64,000 nt of DNA from Flavobacteriales bacterium (GCA_016710685.1 JADJVC010000006.1:62001-126000); one strand, 5' to 3'. Positions 19,663-28,877 are shown, numbered from the stretch's first letter. Made by a program: numbers and translations. The notes: generated from the letters alone by a model not told the origin.

Positions 19663-19671
19663 GAACGAGCA

Positions 19672-20427
19672 ATGGCGCAGACAAATGTTTTGGTAGTGGA
19701 AGACGAGAGCATCGTCAGTAAGGACATTCAGCAAAGCCTGAAGAAGCTGGGCTACAACGTGGTAGGCGCTGCCTCCACGGGTGATCAAGCCGTGGCGCTT
19801 GCGCTCGAACATCAGCCCGATATCATCCTGATGGACATCATGCTGAAAGGCGAGATGAACGGCATCGAGGCCGCAACGCGCATCCGAGCGGAGACCAACA
19901 TCCCCGTGATCTTCCTAACCGCTTATGCCGATGAAAGCACGTTGAGCAAAGCCAAAGTGACGCAGCCGTATGGCTACATCATCAAGCCGTTCAAGGAGAT
20001 CGACATCCACACCTCCATTGAAATGGCCCTTTACAAGCACAAGAAGGAGGCCGAGGTGCTGAAGGAGCGCGACCTGTTGTTCAGCCTCGTCGAGAACCAA
20101 GGCACCAACAAAGACCTGCTTTTCGTAAAAAGCAACAGCCGCATGGTGAAGCTGCGAACCAGCGACATCTACTATGTTGAGGCGCTGAAGGATTACGTGG
20201 TCATCAACACGCTGAACACCCGTTACACCATCCACAGCACCATGAAGGACATCGAGGCGAAGCTGCCCGATAGCGAGTTCATGCGCGTTCACCGCTCTTT
20301 CATTGTCCGCATCGACAAGATCACCGCCATTGAGCAGCCCAATTTGATCTTGGAGAACGACAAGAAGATCATCCCCATTGGTGGCAGCTATAAGGATGAC
20401 TTGAGCAAGCGATTGAACCTTGTTTAA
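19672..20427 (+). CDS. LytTR-family response regulator
   Basis: 251 residues. Receiver domain with acidic pocket ED10-11, phospho-acceptor Asp55 in ILMDIML, and KPF signature; then, after a short helix, a LytTR DNA-binding domain (about 150-250) with the typical segments IYYVEALKDYVVI and FMRVHRSFIVRID. It begins 9 nt after the multi-PAS kinase gene, so the two should form one operon and a two-component pair. LytTR proteins bind paired imperfect direct repeats; no clear site was recognised here. Confidence 0.92.
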   Translation: MAQTNVLVVEDESIVSKDIQQSLKKLGYNVVGAASTGDQAVALALEHQPDIILMDIMLKGEMNGIEAATRIRAETNIPVIFLTAYADESTLSKAKVTQPYGYIIKPFKEIDIHTSIEMALYKHKKEAEVLKERDLLFSLVENQGTNKDLLFVKSNSRMVKLRTSDIYYVEALKDYVVINTLNTRYTIHSTMKDIEAKLPDSEFMRVHRSFIVRIDKITAIEQPNLILENDKKIIPIGGSYKDDLSKRLNLV

Positions 20428-20430
20428 GGT

Positions 20431-20473
20431 TTTTACCGCAAAGGGCGCGAAGGACGTAAAGGAGGGCGCTAAG
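20431..20473 (+). repeat. Dispersed purine-rich intergenic repeat, copy 1
   Basis: TTTTACCGCAAAGGGCGCGA and following bases. Belongs to the ACCGCAGAGGRCGCGGAGG-type family also found at 29397, 34823, 39693, 42350 and 42384. Confidence 0.5.
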
Positions 20474-20545
20474 CGACCCTTGGTCGGAATTGCTGGTGTT
20501 TGTGGCGTAAACAAGTGGATCCAGAGGGGTTAACGGGGCTTTGTT

Positions 20546-20566
20546 TTGTCGTTGTACAAACGACAA
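20546..20566. repeat. Perfect inverted repeat upstream of ssb
   Basis: TTGTCGTT and AACGACAA form a perfect 8-bp stem with loop GTACA, 109 nt upstream of the ssb start. No T run follows, so it may be an operator or leader hairpin rather than a terminator. Confidence 0.5.
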
Positions 20567-20674
20567 CAAGCGCGTATGAACACATACAAACGCATATCGA
20601 CCGACTAATGGTTGTGGAGCATCGGACGTTTGTGCCGGGGAAGACAAACAAGCCCCGCCAAACACCCCAACACC

Positions 20675-21043
20675 ATGATCACTTCAACCAACAACGTACG
20701 CTTGACCGGCAACCTCGGCTTCGATCCCGAAGTGCGTGAAATAGCCCCCGGACGCAAAGTGGCGCGCCTCAGCTTGGCCACCAACGAGAGCTACCTCAAC
20801 GCAGCAGGCGAGCGCATCTCCAACACCCAATGGCATACCGTGGTGGCTTGGGGCCGCATCGCAGATCAGGTGCAGCGCCTGCTCGCCAAGGGTACACCCG
20901 TTATGGTGGACGGTCGGCTTGTACACCGCACCTACACAGGCAAGGAGGGCTTGAAACGCCACATCACCGAGGTGGTGTTGAGCGAATTCAAGGTGATCAC
21001 GTTCGTCAAGAAGGTTGAAGAAGCGCTGCTGGAGGCCGCCTGA
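20675..21043 (+). CDS. ssb: Single-stranded DNA-binding protein
   Basis: 122 residues from the ATG at 20675; the longer open frame upstream adds non-conserved residues. The OB-fold begins MITSTNNVRLTGNLG and carries the SSB features LATNE and NTQWHTVVAWG. It should coat single-stranded DNA in replication, repair and recombination. The protein is short: after the OB-fold it ends VEEALLEAA and lacks the acidic DDDIPF-like tip that recruits partner proteins. It may therefore be a secondary SSB, as Bacteroidota often carry more than one. A strong terminator follows. Confidence 0.9.
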   Translation: MITSTNNVRLTGNLGFDPEVREIAPGRKVARLSLATNESYLNAAGERISNTQWHTVVAWGRIADQVQRLLAKGTPVMVDGRLVHRTYTGKEGLKRHITEVVLSEFKVITFVKKVEEALLEAA

Positions 21044-21066
21044 AACAACATTTGCATCGTACGGAA

Positions 21067-21100
21067 GGGGCGCGGGAAACTGCGCCCCTTTTCTTCTTTT
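21067..21100 (+). terminator. Rho-independent terminator after ssb
   Basis: GGGGCGC pairs with GCGCCCC around an 8-nt loop and is followed directly by TTTTCTTCTTTT, 23 nt after the ssb stop codon. Confidence 0.85.
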
Positions 21101-21160
21101 CCGCCACCATCGTCGGACCCAGTGCGACAGCCTGTACAATACCTTCGGACCGTTCAAAAG

Positions 21161-23435
21161 ATGGCGACGCACCCCGCACCAAAAAGAAGATCAAGCGCTT
21201 GCGCATTCTTGTGTTCGGGCTCATCGCTGTGCTGTTATTGCTGGGCGTCGCCGCATTCTTTCTGCCGTACTTATTGAAACGCTACATCGAAAAACACAGT
21301 GTGGAGTGGATCGGCCGCACTGTCACCATTGACAACATCATCCTCAATCCATTCACCTTCACCTACGCCGTGAATGACGTGAAGTGTTCTGAGCGCGGAA
21401 CCGAAGAGACGTTCGTTTCGTGGAAGAGCATCGCCGTAAAGAGCAACCTGTGGAACGGCTTCCGCAATAAGAACTGGCGCTTCCGCGAATTGCGCGTTGT
21501 TGATCCATACGTCCACATTTCGCAAAAGGAACACGCTTCAACTTCAGTGATCTATTGGAACTGGGCGGAAACGACACCACGGCTTCCACCGACACCGCGA
21601 AGGTCCGGTTCAGCATGGAGGACATCCACATTACCGGCGGCCGCATCGTGTATGCCAGCGACGTGTTGAAGGCGCCCGTGGGCATCTCCGGCCTGCATGC
21701 GGAATGCACGCGCATCACCTCGGAAAGCGCGCGCATGGATTTCCTGCTCGGCCTCACCCTGGACGGCGGCGGCGCGTTGGACGGCGGCTTTAAGATCGAC
21801 ACTGAAAAATCGCTCTACGCAGTAAACGCAACGCTGAAAAATTTCGCGTTGCCGCAGTTGTTGCCTTATCTCCAGGACTTCATGCACACCACGGCGCTGA
21901 AGGGAAATCTAGACGTTTCACTTAACCTGGAGGATAGCTGGGCCGGTGCCAATGCACTTGCCGTTAGCGGAAATTTGGCGTTGAACAACTTGTACCTCAC
22001 CGACGGTGAAAGCGCGCATTTGATCGGCTTGAAAGACGTGCGCGTTTCCTTGGACACGTTGAATGCGAAGGCGCAAAGCTTCAAGATCAGTCGCGTGCTT
22101 GTGGACGGCCTTTCCACGCGTTTTCAACAATGGGCAGATGGTTCAAACACGTGGACCAACGTGTTGAAGTTGGACAGCACATCCACGGGCGATAGTACGA
22201 GCGTACACCTGGAAGCCGCGCCCAGCAACGTGTTCGTGATGCTAGCCAATTACATCCGCTTGCTCGGCCAGGATTTCGTGGCCAACCAATACACCGCTGA
22301 CAGCATGGTGATGGCCAATAGCTCGGTGGACTTCGAGGACTTCACGCCGGAGAAACCATTCCGCTACAAGCTTGACAATATCGACATCCGTAGCAGCCGT
22401 ATCACCACCGCGACCGGCACTGCGGACTTCATTGCTTCTGCCCGATTGAATGAGCGCGGCGAGCTGAAAAGTTCCTTCAAATTCGACCCGAAGAATTACA
22501 AGAACGTGGATGCGGAACTTGAAGTGAAAAACCTTTCACTGCCCGACCTTGATGCCTACAGTCGCTGGTACGGCGCCTATCCCATCCAGTCCGGAACGCT
22601 GGACTACACGGGCAAAACGTCGATACAGGATGGCCGCATCGACAGCGAGAACCATTTGCAGGCCGACGACCTGCGTTTCGCAAAAAAGACCCCCGTTCAT
22701 GACACTGGCATCTTCATTCTGCCGCTCCGTCTTGGCGCGTCCTTGTTGCGCGACGTGCATGGAAAGATCGACCTCGACGTACCGGTGAAAGGCGACCTCA
22801 ACGACCCGGAGTTCAAGCCGTGGCCCATCATTTGGCAAGTGCTGAAAAACCTCGTGGTGAAGGCCGCCGCCGCGCCGGTGAAATTGGTGTCGGGCTTGTT
22901 CGGTGCAAAGGATGACGCGAATGTGGAGGAGGTGCGTTTTCAACCGTTGTCCACCGCGATCAACAAGGACCAGAAACGATCCTTGGACGCTTTAGCCGCA
23001 CTGCTGAAGGAAAAGCCGGAGCTAATTGCCGGACTGGTTTCGGTTACGGATGTGAAAGAGGAGCAGGAAGAATGGGCTGCCGCTCACGCGAAAATGGACT
23101 ACCTGCAACTCGCCACTCCGATGAGCAAAGCCGATAGTTCGCGCACGACGGAACTCGCCTTGCGCGACTCCGCATTCATTGCTTGGTTGGATGAAAAAGT
23201 GCCCGCCACCAAAGGCAAGCCCGAACGCGAGCGTTGTGTAGCCGCTGTGGGTGCGGATGTCGCGAAACAGGCCGTTGTTGCCGAAGAAACCACCCGACAG
23301 GAAGCAGTGAAAGCCAACCTGCATCAAGCAGGTGTTGACATGAAGCAGATCGTCTTTCGGCCCGGTACTTCGGAAGAAACTTCCGGTTACATGGGCGCGC
23401 CCGGGTTCCGGTTCGTGGTGGATGTTGGCGATTGA
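21161..23435 (+). CDS. DUF748/AsmA-like envelope protein (frameshifted in this sequence)
   Basis: About 750 residues once frames are joined. One N-terminal membrane segment (LVFGLIAVLLLLGVAAFFL) is followed by DUF748/AsmA-like repeats such as LDYTGKTSIQDGRID and FILPLRLGASLLRDVHGKIDLDVPV. The C-terminus FVVDVGD follows an OmpA-like stretch. AsmA-like proteins span the periplasm and are linked to lipid transport. Two frame breaks occur. One lies near 21528, where adding a G to GG joins VHISQK to TRFNFSDLLELGG. The other may lie at CCCC 21172-21175: adding a C makes the ATG at 21161 read MATHPRTKKK. A start at 21052 would run through the ssb terminator and is unlikely. Confidence 0.72.
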
Positions 23436-23485
23436 ATACTGTTGCCGCTTAACCGATCACATTGGCGCGCTTCGATTGTGTTGCG

Positions 23486-23493
23486 TACCTTAG
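23486..23493 (+). promoter_or_regulatory. -7-like box of the DUF433/DUF5615 pair
   Basis: TACCTTAG, two bases off the TAnnTTTG pattern, ending 5 nt before the ATG at 23499. If real, the transcript would be nearly leaderless. Confidence 0.3.
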
Positions 23494-23498
23494 TGGGC

Positions 23499-23747
23499 AT
23501 GAAAACCGGGACTACATCCGTCTATGGACCCATTTGGATCGATGCCGATCGCATGAGTGGAGCGCCGTGCTTTACGGGTACTCGGGTGCCGGTTGAGGAT
23601 TTATTTAACTGGTTGGACGATGGGGGCACCGTTGCGGGGTTTATCAGCGAATTCGATCAGATACCCAAAGAGCAGATCATGGAAGTGCTTCATCGCGCTA
23701 AGAGACTCGTGACTTCGGAAAAACTTCTACATGAAGATCCTGCTTGA
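23499..23747 (+). CDS. DUF433 (VapB45-like) antitoxin
   Basis: 82 residues from the ATG at 23499; an upstream ATG at 23442 would overlap the promoter-like box. The sequence IWIDADRMSGAPCFTGTRVPVEDLFNWL (given in part) is the DUF433 signature, a helix-turn-helix domain. DUF433 proteins are antitoxins of DUF5615 PIN-like toxins. The downstream toxin gene overlaps it by 17 nt, the usual layout for this pair. Confidence 0.82.
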   Translation: MKTGTTSVYGPIWIDADRMSGAPCFTGTRVPVEDLFNWLDDGGTVAGFISEFDQIPKEQIMEVLHRAKRLVTSEKLLHEDPA

Positions 23748-24066
23748 CGAGAATCTTCCGCGCAAACTAAAAAGCGATTTGGCGGTTCATGATGCCAAAA
23801 CCGTGCGCGACATGCGGTGGTTGGGGAAGCGGAACGGAGAACTGATGAAGCCGATGAACGAGGCTGGGTTTGATGTGTTCATAACAACGGACAAGAGCCT
23901 TCGTCATCAACAACCAATCGATAAGTACCCGGTGCGAATTGTTCTTTTACTCGCCACCAGCAACAAATACGTAAGCCTTCAGCCCATGATACCCGATGTA
24001 TTGCGCTATCTTAAACTCGGCAAGTTTGAGACAGTGCGGGCGTTCCAAGCGGCAGGTCTATCGTAA
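23731..24066 (+). CDS. DUF5615 PIN-like toxin
   Basis: 111 residues. It starts KILLDENLPRKL, with the Asp-Glu-Asn cluster typical of DUF5615 (VapC45-like, Mut7-C type PIN fold), and has the second acidic site in DVFITTDKSL. The predicted activity is RNA cleavage, restrained by the DUF433 protein encoded just upstream with a 17-nt overlap. The protein appears intact. Confidence 0.82.
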   Translation: MKILLDENLPRKLKSDLAVHDAKTVRDMRWLGKRNGELMKPMNEAGFDVFITTDKSLRHQQPIDKYPVRIVLLLATSNKYVSLQPMIPDVLRYLKLGKFETVRAFQAAGLS

Positions 24067-24082
24067 CCGTACCACACTTCCT

Positions 24083-24090
24083 TAGCTTTA
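24083..24090 (+). promoter_or_regulatory. -7-like box of mmsA
   Basis: TAGCTTTA, one base off TAnnTTTG, 19 nt upstream of the mmsA ATG. Confidence 0.3.
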
Positions 24091-24108
24091 CTACTCATTC
24101 AACACACC

Positions 24109-25579
24109 ATGGCCACAGCAACCTTGAAGTACACCACCACCAACTACATCGCCGGCAAGCCCGGCACCAACGGCCAAAAGCAACTCGATGTGCATTCGCC
24201 GCTGGACGGCAGTGTGATCAGCACCGTGCCACTAAGCACCGCCAAAGACCTTGACGTCGCCGTGAAAGCAGCCGAAGCCGCATTTCCTGCATGGAGCGGA
24301 ACGCCGATCAAGGAGCGTTCGCAGATCTTTTTCAAATACCGCGAACTGCTGCTGAAAAACCGCGAAGAATTAGCGCGCTTGGTGCATGAGGAGAACGGCA
24401 AAACGATGGACGAGTCCTACGCCGAGGTGGACAAGAGCGCGGAGCTCACTGAGTTTGCATGCAGCCTGCCGCAACTCGTGCAGGGCGAATTACTGGAGGT
24501 GAGCAAGGGCGTGGAGTGCCGCATCGAGCGGAAGCCGCTCGGCGTGGTGGCCTGCATTGCGCCATTCAACTTCCCCAACATGGTGCCGCACTGGACCATC
24601 CCCAACGCACTGATGCTTGGCAATACCATGATCCTGAAGCCGAGCGAGCTGGTGCCGATCAGCGGCCTGCGCATCGCGGAATTACTGAAAGAAGCCGGCT
24701 TGCCCGATGGCGTCTTCAACGTAGTAAACGGAGACCGCGACATCGTGGAGGCTATCTGCGATCATCCCGGCATCAAGGCCGTGAGTTTCGTGGGCAGCAC
24801 CAAGGTGGCCAAGATCGTTTACATCCGCGCCAGTGCATCGCTGAAGCGTGCGGTGTGCTTGGGCGGCGCGAAGAACCACCTGATCGTATTGCCCGATGCG
24901 CACATGGTGATGACCGCCAGTAACGTGGTGGCCAGCATGAGCGGTTGTGCCGGCCAACGCTGCATGGCCGCTGCGCAAATGATCGGCGTGGCAGGCGTGG
25001 ACCACATCGTGGACCAGATGCTTGTGGAAGCCAATAAACTGATCTCCGGCAAGACACTCCGGGCCCGTGATCAGCAAAGCCGCGTACGAGCGTATTATCG
25101 GTTACATCGAAGAGGCGGAAAAGGCCGGAGCGAAGATCCTGCTCGACGGTCGCAACCCGAAAGTGGAAGGCGGCGCGAAAGACGGTTACTACCTCGGCCC
25201 AACCATCATCGATCACGTAACGCCAGACATGCGCATTGCGAAGGAAGAAGTCTTTGGCCCGGTGATCAGCATCATTCGCGCGAAAGATCTGGATGCCGCG
25301 CTCGAAATCGAAAACGCGAACCCGTATGGCAATGCTGCTGCGGTCTTCACACAAAGCGGCGGACAAGCCCGGCAGGTTATGGAGCGCGCCAGTGCTGGCA
25401 TGATCGGTGTGAACATCGGCGTGCCCGTGCCCCGCGAACCCTTCAGCTTCGGCGGTTGGAACGACAGCAAGTTCGGCACCTGCGACATCACCGGAAAAAG
25501 CAGCATCGAGTTCTGGACACAGCTCAAAAAGACCACGACAAAGTGGAACCCGGAGGGGAAGGTGAATTGGATGAGCTGA
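24109..25579 (+). CDS. mmsA: CoA-acylating methylmalonate-semialdehyde dehydrogenase (frameshifted in this sequence)
   Basis: After correction 489 residues, the usual MmsA length. The catalytic cysteine is Cys285 in GQRCMAAAQ. The segment CLGGAKNH replaces the ELGGK general-base motif of hydrolytic ALDHs, the hallmark of the CoA-acylating MmsA group. It turns methylmalonate or malonate semialdehyde into propionyl- or acetyl-CoA in valine, inositol or beta-alanine breakdown. The frame breaks near 25059-25060: dropping one C from CTCCGGG gives GKTLGPVISKAAYERI and restores the C-terminal part ending TKWNPEGKVNWMS. Without the correction the first frame runs out to 25725 as nonsense. Probably a sequencing insertion. 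Confidence 0.9.
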
Positions 25580-25618
25580 GGATAAGAGAGATGAAGGAGC
25601 GGAGGAAGACGACTTCCA

Positions 25619-25804
25619 TCAACTTGCCAGCACCTTCATTGCCGACTTCACATCAACACGTTTCGTGCGGTCCACCCGGTGCATCATTTGCGACAGGCCG
25701 AAGTCCAACAACTCCTCTTCCGTGAGTGGCAAAGTTGATATGCCCAAGCGCTTGAGCAGTGCTTCAATGTAGGCCTGTTCGTGAGCAGACTTTGGCTGAA
25801 TCAA
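25619..25804 (-). CDS. Small hypothetical protein, antitoxin-like
   Basis: 61 residues, MIQPKSAHEQAYIEALLKRLG and onward. The opening IQPKS..EQ..A...L resembles small Bacteroidota antitoxins of the DUF2683 kind, usually found before a RelE/ParE-type toxin. No toxin gene follows on this strand: the next sequence is the antisense side of mmsA. It may be an orphan antitoxin or remnant. Confidence 0.5.
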   Translation of the reverse strand: MIQPKSAHEQAYIEALLKRLGISTLPLTEEELLDFGLSQMMHRVDRTKRVDVKSAMKVLAS

Positions 25805-25949
25805 TAAGGCAGCAGCTTTTTGGCCATGCGGACGAAGTTAATGGACGACGAGGCGGTTAAAGAGATGTGTCGCCAACCCATGTCTGAAGATTAGAACCTG
25901 GCCAATGGTGTTCTTTTGGTGCTGGCACAATCAAAAGAACCGGCCTGTC

Positions 25950-25957
25950 TATCTTTG
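25950..25957 (+). promoter_or_regulatory. -7 promoter box of hicBA
   Basis: TATCTTTG, exact match to TAnnTTTG, 15 nt before the hicB ATG. It lies inside the longer open frame that begins at 25916, which argues for the start at 25973. Confidence 0.55.
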
Positions 25958-25972
25958 AGCAAAGAGATTCCC

Positions 25973-26200
25973 ATGCGCAACATTCAATTCACCGCCCATA
26001 TCGAACGCGATTTGGAGACTGGTCTTTATATCGGCATGGTACCGAGCATCCAAGGCGCGCATACACAGGCCATGAGCCTCGACCAGCTGCAAGCAAACCT
26101 GAAGGAAGTGGTCGAGCTGTGTTTGGAGGAAATGAGCGATGAAGACATTAAAGCGCTTCCCGCTTTCGTTGGTCTGCAATCCTTCTCGATCGCGGTATGA
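25973..26200 (+). CDS. hicB: HicB-family antitoxin
   Basis: 75 residues, starting MRNIQFTAHIERDLETGLYIG. This is the short HicB/UPF0150 fold that pairs with and blocks HicA. No separate DNA-binding domain is visible. Start chosen at 25973 because the promoter box TATCTTTG sits just upstream, inside the possible longer frame. It overlaps hicA by 4 nt (ATGA), so translation is probably coupled. The antitoxin-first order is found in a subset of hic loci. Confidence 0.85.
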   Translation: MRNIQFTAHIERDLETGLYIGMVPSIQGAHTQAMSLDQLQANLKEVVELCLEEMSDEDIKALPAFVGLQSFSIAV

Positions 26201-26424
26201 GCAAGTTGCCGATCGTGGATGCCCGGACATTTGAACGCATTCTGATCAAGTGGGGCTTTCAGGTCGTGCGACAAAAAGGAAGTCACGTATTCTACCGGCA
26301 TCCCGATGGGCGCTATACCACACTTCCTCATCATAAAGGTCAGGACATTGGAAGGCCGTTAATACGGAAGATCTTGAACGAAATACAAGTATCGCCAGAC
26401 GAGTTCGTTCGTGCTTTGACCTGA
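26197..26424 (+). CDS. hicA: HicA-family mRNA interferase toxin
   Basis: 75 residues with the HicA double-stranded-RNA-binding-like fold. The catalytic histidine lies in RQKGSHVFYRHPDG. The ending KILNEIQVSPDEFVRAL is typical. HicA cleaves mRNA when free of HicB. It looks complete and follows hicB with a 4-nt overlap. Confidence 0.87.
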   Translation: MSKLPIVDARTFERILIKWGFQVVRQKGSHVFYRHPDGRYTTLPHHKGQDIGRPLIRKILNEIQVSPDEFVRALT

Positions 26425-26618
26425 ATCTGCAACCGCCGCAAATTTGGCCAAGGGGAATGGCTATTGGCTAAATCGGGCAGCAGCTTCAATTCCGAGGCAC
26501 TTGATAGCAATTGGTTAGGTTATGACGAAGTCTGTAAACGGCGTTAGGCTCCAGTTGATATTCCCAGAGCCTGCGTCAGGAGCGTAGTTCCCGCACGACA
26601 AACTGCGATGGCCGTTCT

Positions 26619-27338
26619 TTGGTCCCGTCTTCAACCCCTGTGTCCATTCCTTCCGTACATATCGACGTGATCATTCCCGCATTCAACGAGCAGGAGGCGG
26701 TGGGCTTTGTGGTGCGCGACATTCCCAAGGACTTGGTGCGCCACATCGTGGTGGTGAACAACGCCAGCAGCGACCGCACCAGCGACATGGCTCGCGCCGC
26801 GGGTGCCATTGTGGTGGACCAACCCTTGCGCGGTTACGGCAACGCCTGTTTGCGCGGTATGGAACAAGTGGCCACGCACGTGCCGCCGCCGGACATTGTG
26901 GTCTTCATTGATGCGGACCACAGCGATAAACCCGCGCAAATGCCCGAAGTAGTTGCACCGATCTTGCGGAACGAGGCCGACTTCGTTATCGGCTCCCGCG
27001 CGTTGGGCCATCGCGACGCGGGGTCCATGATGCCCCAGCAGGTCTTCGGCAATTGGCTGGCCACGCGGCTTTTGCGCTTGTTTTACGGTGTGAGGTACAC
27101 CGATCTCGGGCCCTTTCGTGCCGTGCGGTGGGAGGCATTGAAAGCCATGGAAATGCGGGACCGTACCTTCGGATGGACAGTGGAGATGCAACTGAAAGCC
27201 GCCAAGCAACGCCTGCGCATCGCTGAAGTGCCTGTGGATTACCGCAAGCGCATCGGCTTTTCCAAGATCAGCGGAACGGTGAAGGGCTCTGTGCTCGCGG
27301 GCTACAAGATCATCACAACCATCATCAAATACCGCTGA
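26619..27338 (+). CDS. GT2 glycosyltransferase (DPM1/undecaprenyl-phosphate sugar transferase-like)
   Basis: 239 residues from a TTG start; a GTG at 26640 is an alternative and there is no ATG before the conserved strand IDVIIPAFNEQEAV. GT-A fold with nucleotide-binding VVNNASSDRTSDMA and the DAD metal motif in FIDADHSDKP. C-terminal membrane anchors are absent, and it ends VLAGYKIITTIIKYR. It probably moves a sugar from a nucleotide donor to a lipid carrier or glycan. Its stop codon overlaps the start of the next glycosyltransferase by one base, so the two are coupled. Confidence 0.85.
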   Translation: MVPSSTPVSIPSVHIDVIIPAFNEQEAVGFVVRDIPKDLVRHIVVVNNASSDRTSDMARAAGAIVVDQPLRGYGNACLRGMEQVATHVPPPDIVVFIDADHSDKPAQMPEVVAPILRNEADFVIGSRALGHRDAGSMMPQQVFGNWLATRLLRLFYGVRYTDLGPFRAVRWEALKAMEMRDRTFGWTVEMQLKAAKQRLRIAEVPVDYRKRIGFSKISGTVKGSVLAGYKIITTIIKYR

Positions 27339-28810
27339 TGGCGCTCGCGGTGCTCATCATCTACGGCCTGCTCCTCAGCTTTATTTTGCTGTTCAGCGTG
27401 GTGCAGTTGCAACTGGCGTGGGTCTACATGCGCCAGAGCCGAAAGCCGCAGTCCCGACCAATGGCCGGAGATGGTCCGTTGCCATTCGTAACCGTGCAAT
27501 TGCCGTTGTACAATGAGCGGCACGTGGTGGAGCGCCTGATCGATCAAGTAGCTGCCATGGATTGGCCACGGGACCGGTTCGAGGTGCAGGTGTTGGACGA
27601 CAGCAACGACGAAACTGAAACCCTCGCCGCCGCACGCATCGCGGATTGGCGCGCCCGAGGCATCGACATGCAACACGTGCGCAGGCCCGACCGCAAAGGG
27701 TTCAAGGCTGGGGCTTTGGCATACGGGACGGAACACGCAAAGGGCGAATTGATCGCCGTGTTCGATGCGGATTTCCTGCCGCCGAAAGACATGTTGAAGA
27801 AAGTGGCGCCCTGGTTCAACGACCCGAAAATGGGCATGGTGCAAACGCGCTGGGGCCACATCAATCGCGACAGCAATCTGCTCACGCAACTACAGGCGTT
27901 CGGTTTGGATGCGCATTTTTCCGTGGAGCAGGTGGGCCGTAACAGTATGGGCCGCTTCATCAATTTCAACGGCACTGCGGGCGTTTGGCGAAAGGCGTGC
28001 ATCACCGATGCCGGTGGCTGGCGACCCGACACGCTCACCGAAGACCTGGATTTGAGCTACCGCGCACAACTCAAGGGTTGGAAGTTCCACTATTTGGAAG
28101 CCGTGGTTTCGCCCGCTGAATTGCCCGCCGCCATGAATGCACTGAAGACCCAGCAATACCGGTGGAACAAAGGTGCTGCGGAATGCGTGGTGAAGAACCT
28201 TCCGGCCGTGCTACGTGATCCCGAACTTTCATTTCCCACCAAAGTGCATGCGCTGTTCCACCTGATGAACAGCACCGTTTTCGTGTGCATCCTCGGCACG
28301 GCTTTGCTTAGCGTTCCGCTTTTGCTGGTGAAGCAGTCCCATCCGGAATTCCGCGTGCTGTTCGATATCGCCATTGTGTTCACTTTCGCGCTGCTGGCGT
28401 TGGTGCTTTTCTACGGCGCGGCCCATCGTCGGCATTACCAAGGCTGGCGCGGCGCGCTGCGTTTTCTCTGGACTTTCCCGGTTTTCCTTTCCGTGAGCAT
28501 GGGTCTTTCCCTGCATAACGCCATCGCCGTGATAGAAGGCTACATCGGTCGCAAAAGCCCCTTCCTCCGCACTCCGAAATCAGGTGCCGGAGCGGCGGGA
28601 AAGGCCATAACCCGGGACCGTTATCTCAAAAGTGCGATCACGCCCATTACGGTGCTGGAATTCTCCATTGCGGTGTATGCCGTCCTCGGTCTGGTGATCG
28701 GCTTCCGTGTGGGTGATCTGGGCCTTGCACCCTACCACCTCATGTTGGCACTGGGCTTCGGCGCGGTGGGTTATTATTCAGTAGCGCATTCGCTTCGGAC
28801 GGCAGGGTGA
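27338..28810 (+). CDS. Membrane GT2 glycosyltransferase, cellulose-synthase-like
   Basis: 490 residues. One N-terminal membrane helix, a cytosolic GT2 domain with VLDDSNDETE, the FDADF metal motif, TEDLDLSYR and QQYRW (the Q/RxxRW acceptor motif of processive beta-glycan synthases), then about five C-terminal membrane helices. It belongs to the cellulose-synthase-like group; partner subunits such as BcsB are not nearby, so the product is unknown. It overlaps the preceding GT2 gene by one base and probably works in the same glycan or glycolipid pathway. Confidence 0.86.
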   Translation: MALAVLIIYGLLLSFILLFSVVQLQLAWVYMRQSRKPQSRPMAGDGPLPFVTVQLPLYNERHVVERLIDQVAAMDWPRDRFEVQVLDDSNDETETLAAARIADWRARGIDMQHVRRPDRKGFKAGALAYGTEHAKGELIAVFDADFLPPKDMLKKVAPWFNDPKMGMVQTRWGHINRDSNLLTQLQAFGLDAHFSVEQVGRNSMGRFINFNGTAGVWRKACITDAGGWRPDTLTEDLDLSYRAQLKGWKFHYLEAVVSPAELPAAMNALKTQQYRWNKGAAECVVKNLPAVLRDPELSFPTKVHALFHLMNSTVFVCILGTALLSVPLLLVKQSHPEFRVLFDIAIVFTFALLALVLFYGAAHRRHYQGWRGALRFLWTFPVFLSVSMGLSLHNAIAVIEGYIGRKSPFLRTPKSGAGAAGKAITRDRYLKSAITPITVLEFSIAVYAVLGLVIGFRVGDLGLAPYHLMLALGFGAVGYYSVAHSLRTAG

Positions 28811-28877
28811 TTCGTTTCGACGAACGACCGTAACCAGGCGGCAGACACCTGCGTAGAAACGTCGAAACAGCTTTGCC

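Noticed and set aside
25826..25894. 22-codon open frame before hicB (MRTKLMDDEAVKEMCRQPMS...)
   Set aside because: Too short and unsupported; may be a remnant of the antitoxin-like region.
26530..26540. GTTAGGC core-like sequence downstream of hicA, suggesting an attC site for a HicBA cassette
   Set aside because: No complementary GCCTAAC partner or folded arms were found upstream, and hicBA composition resembles its neighbours.
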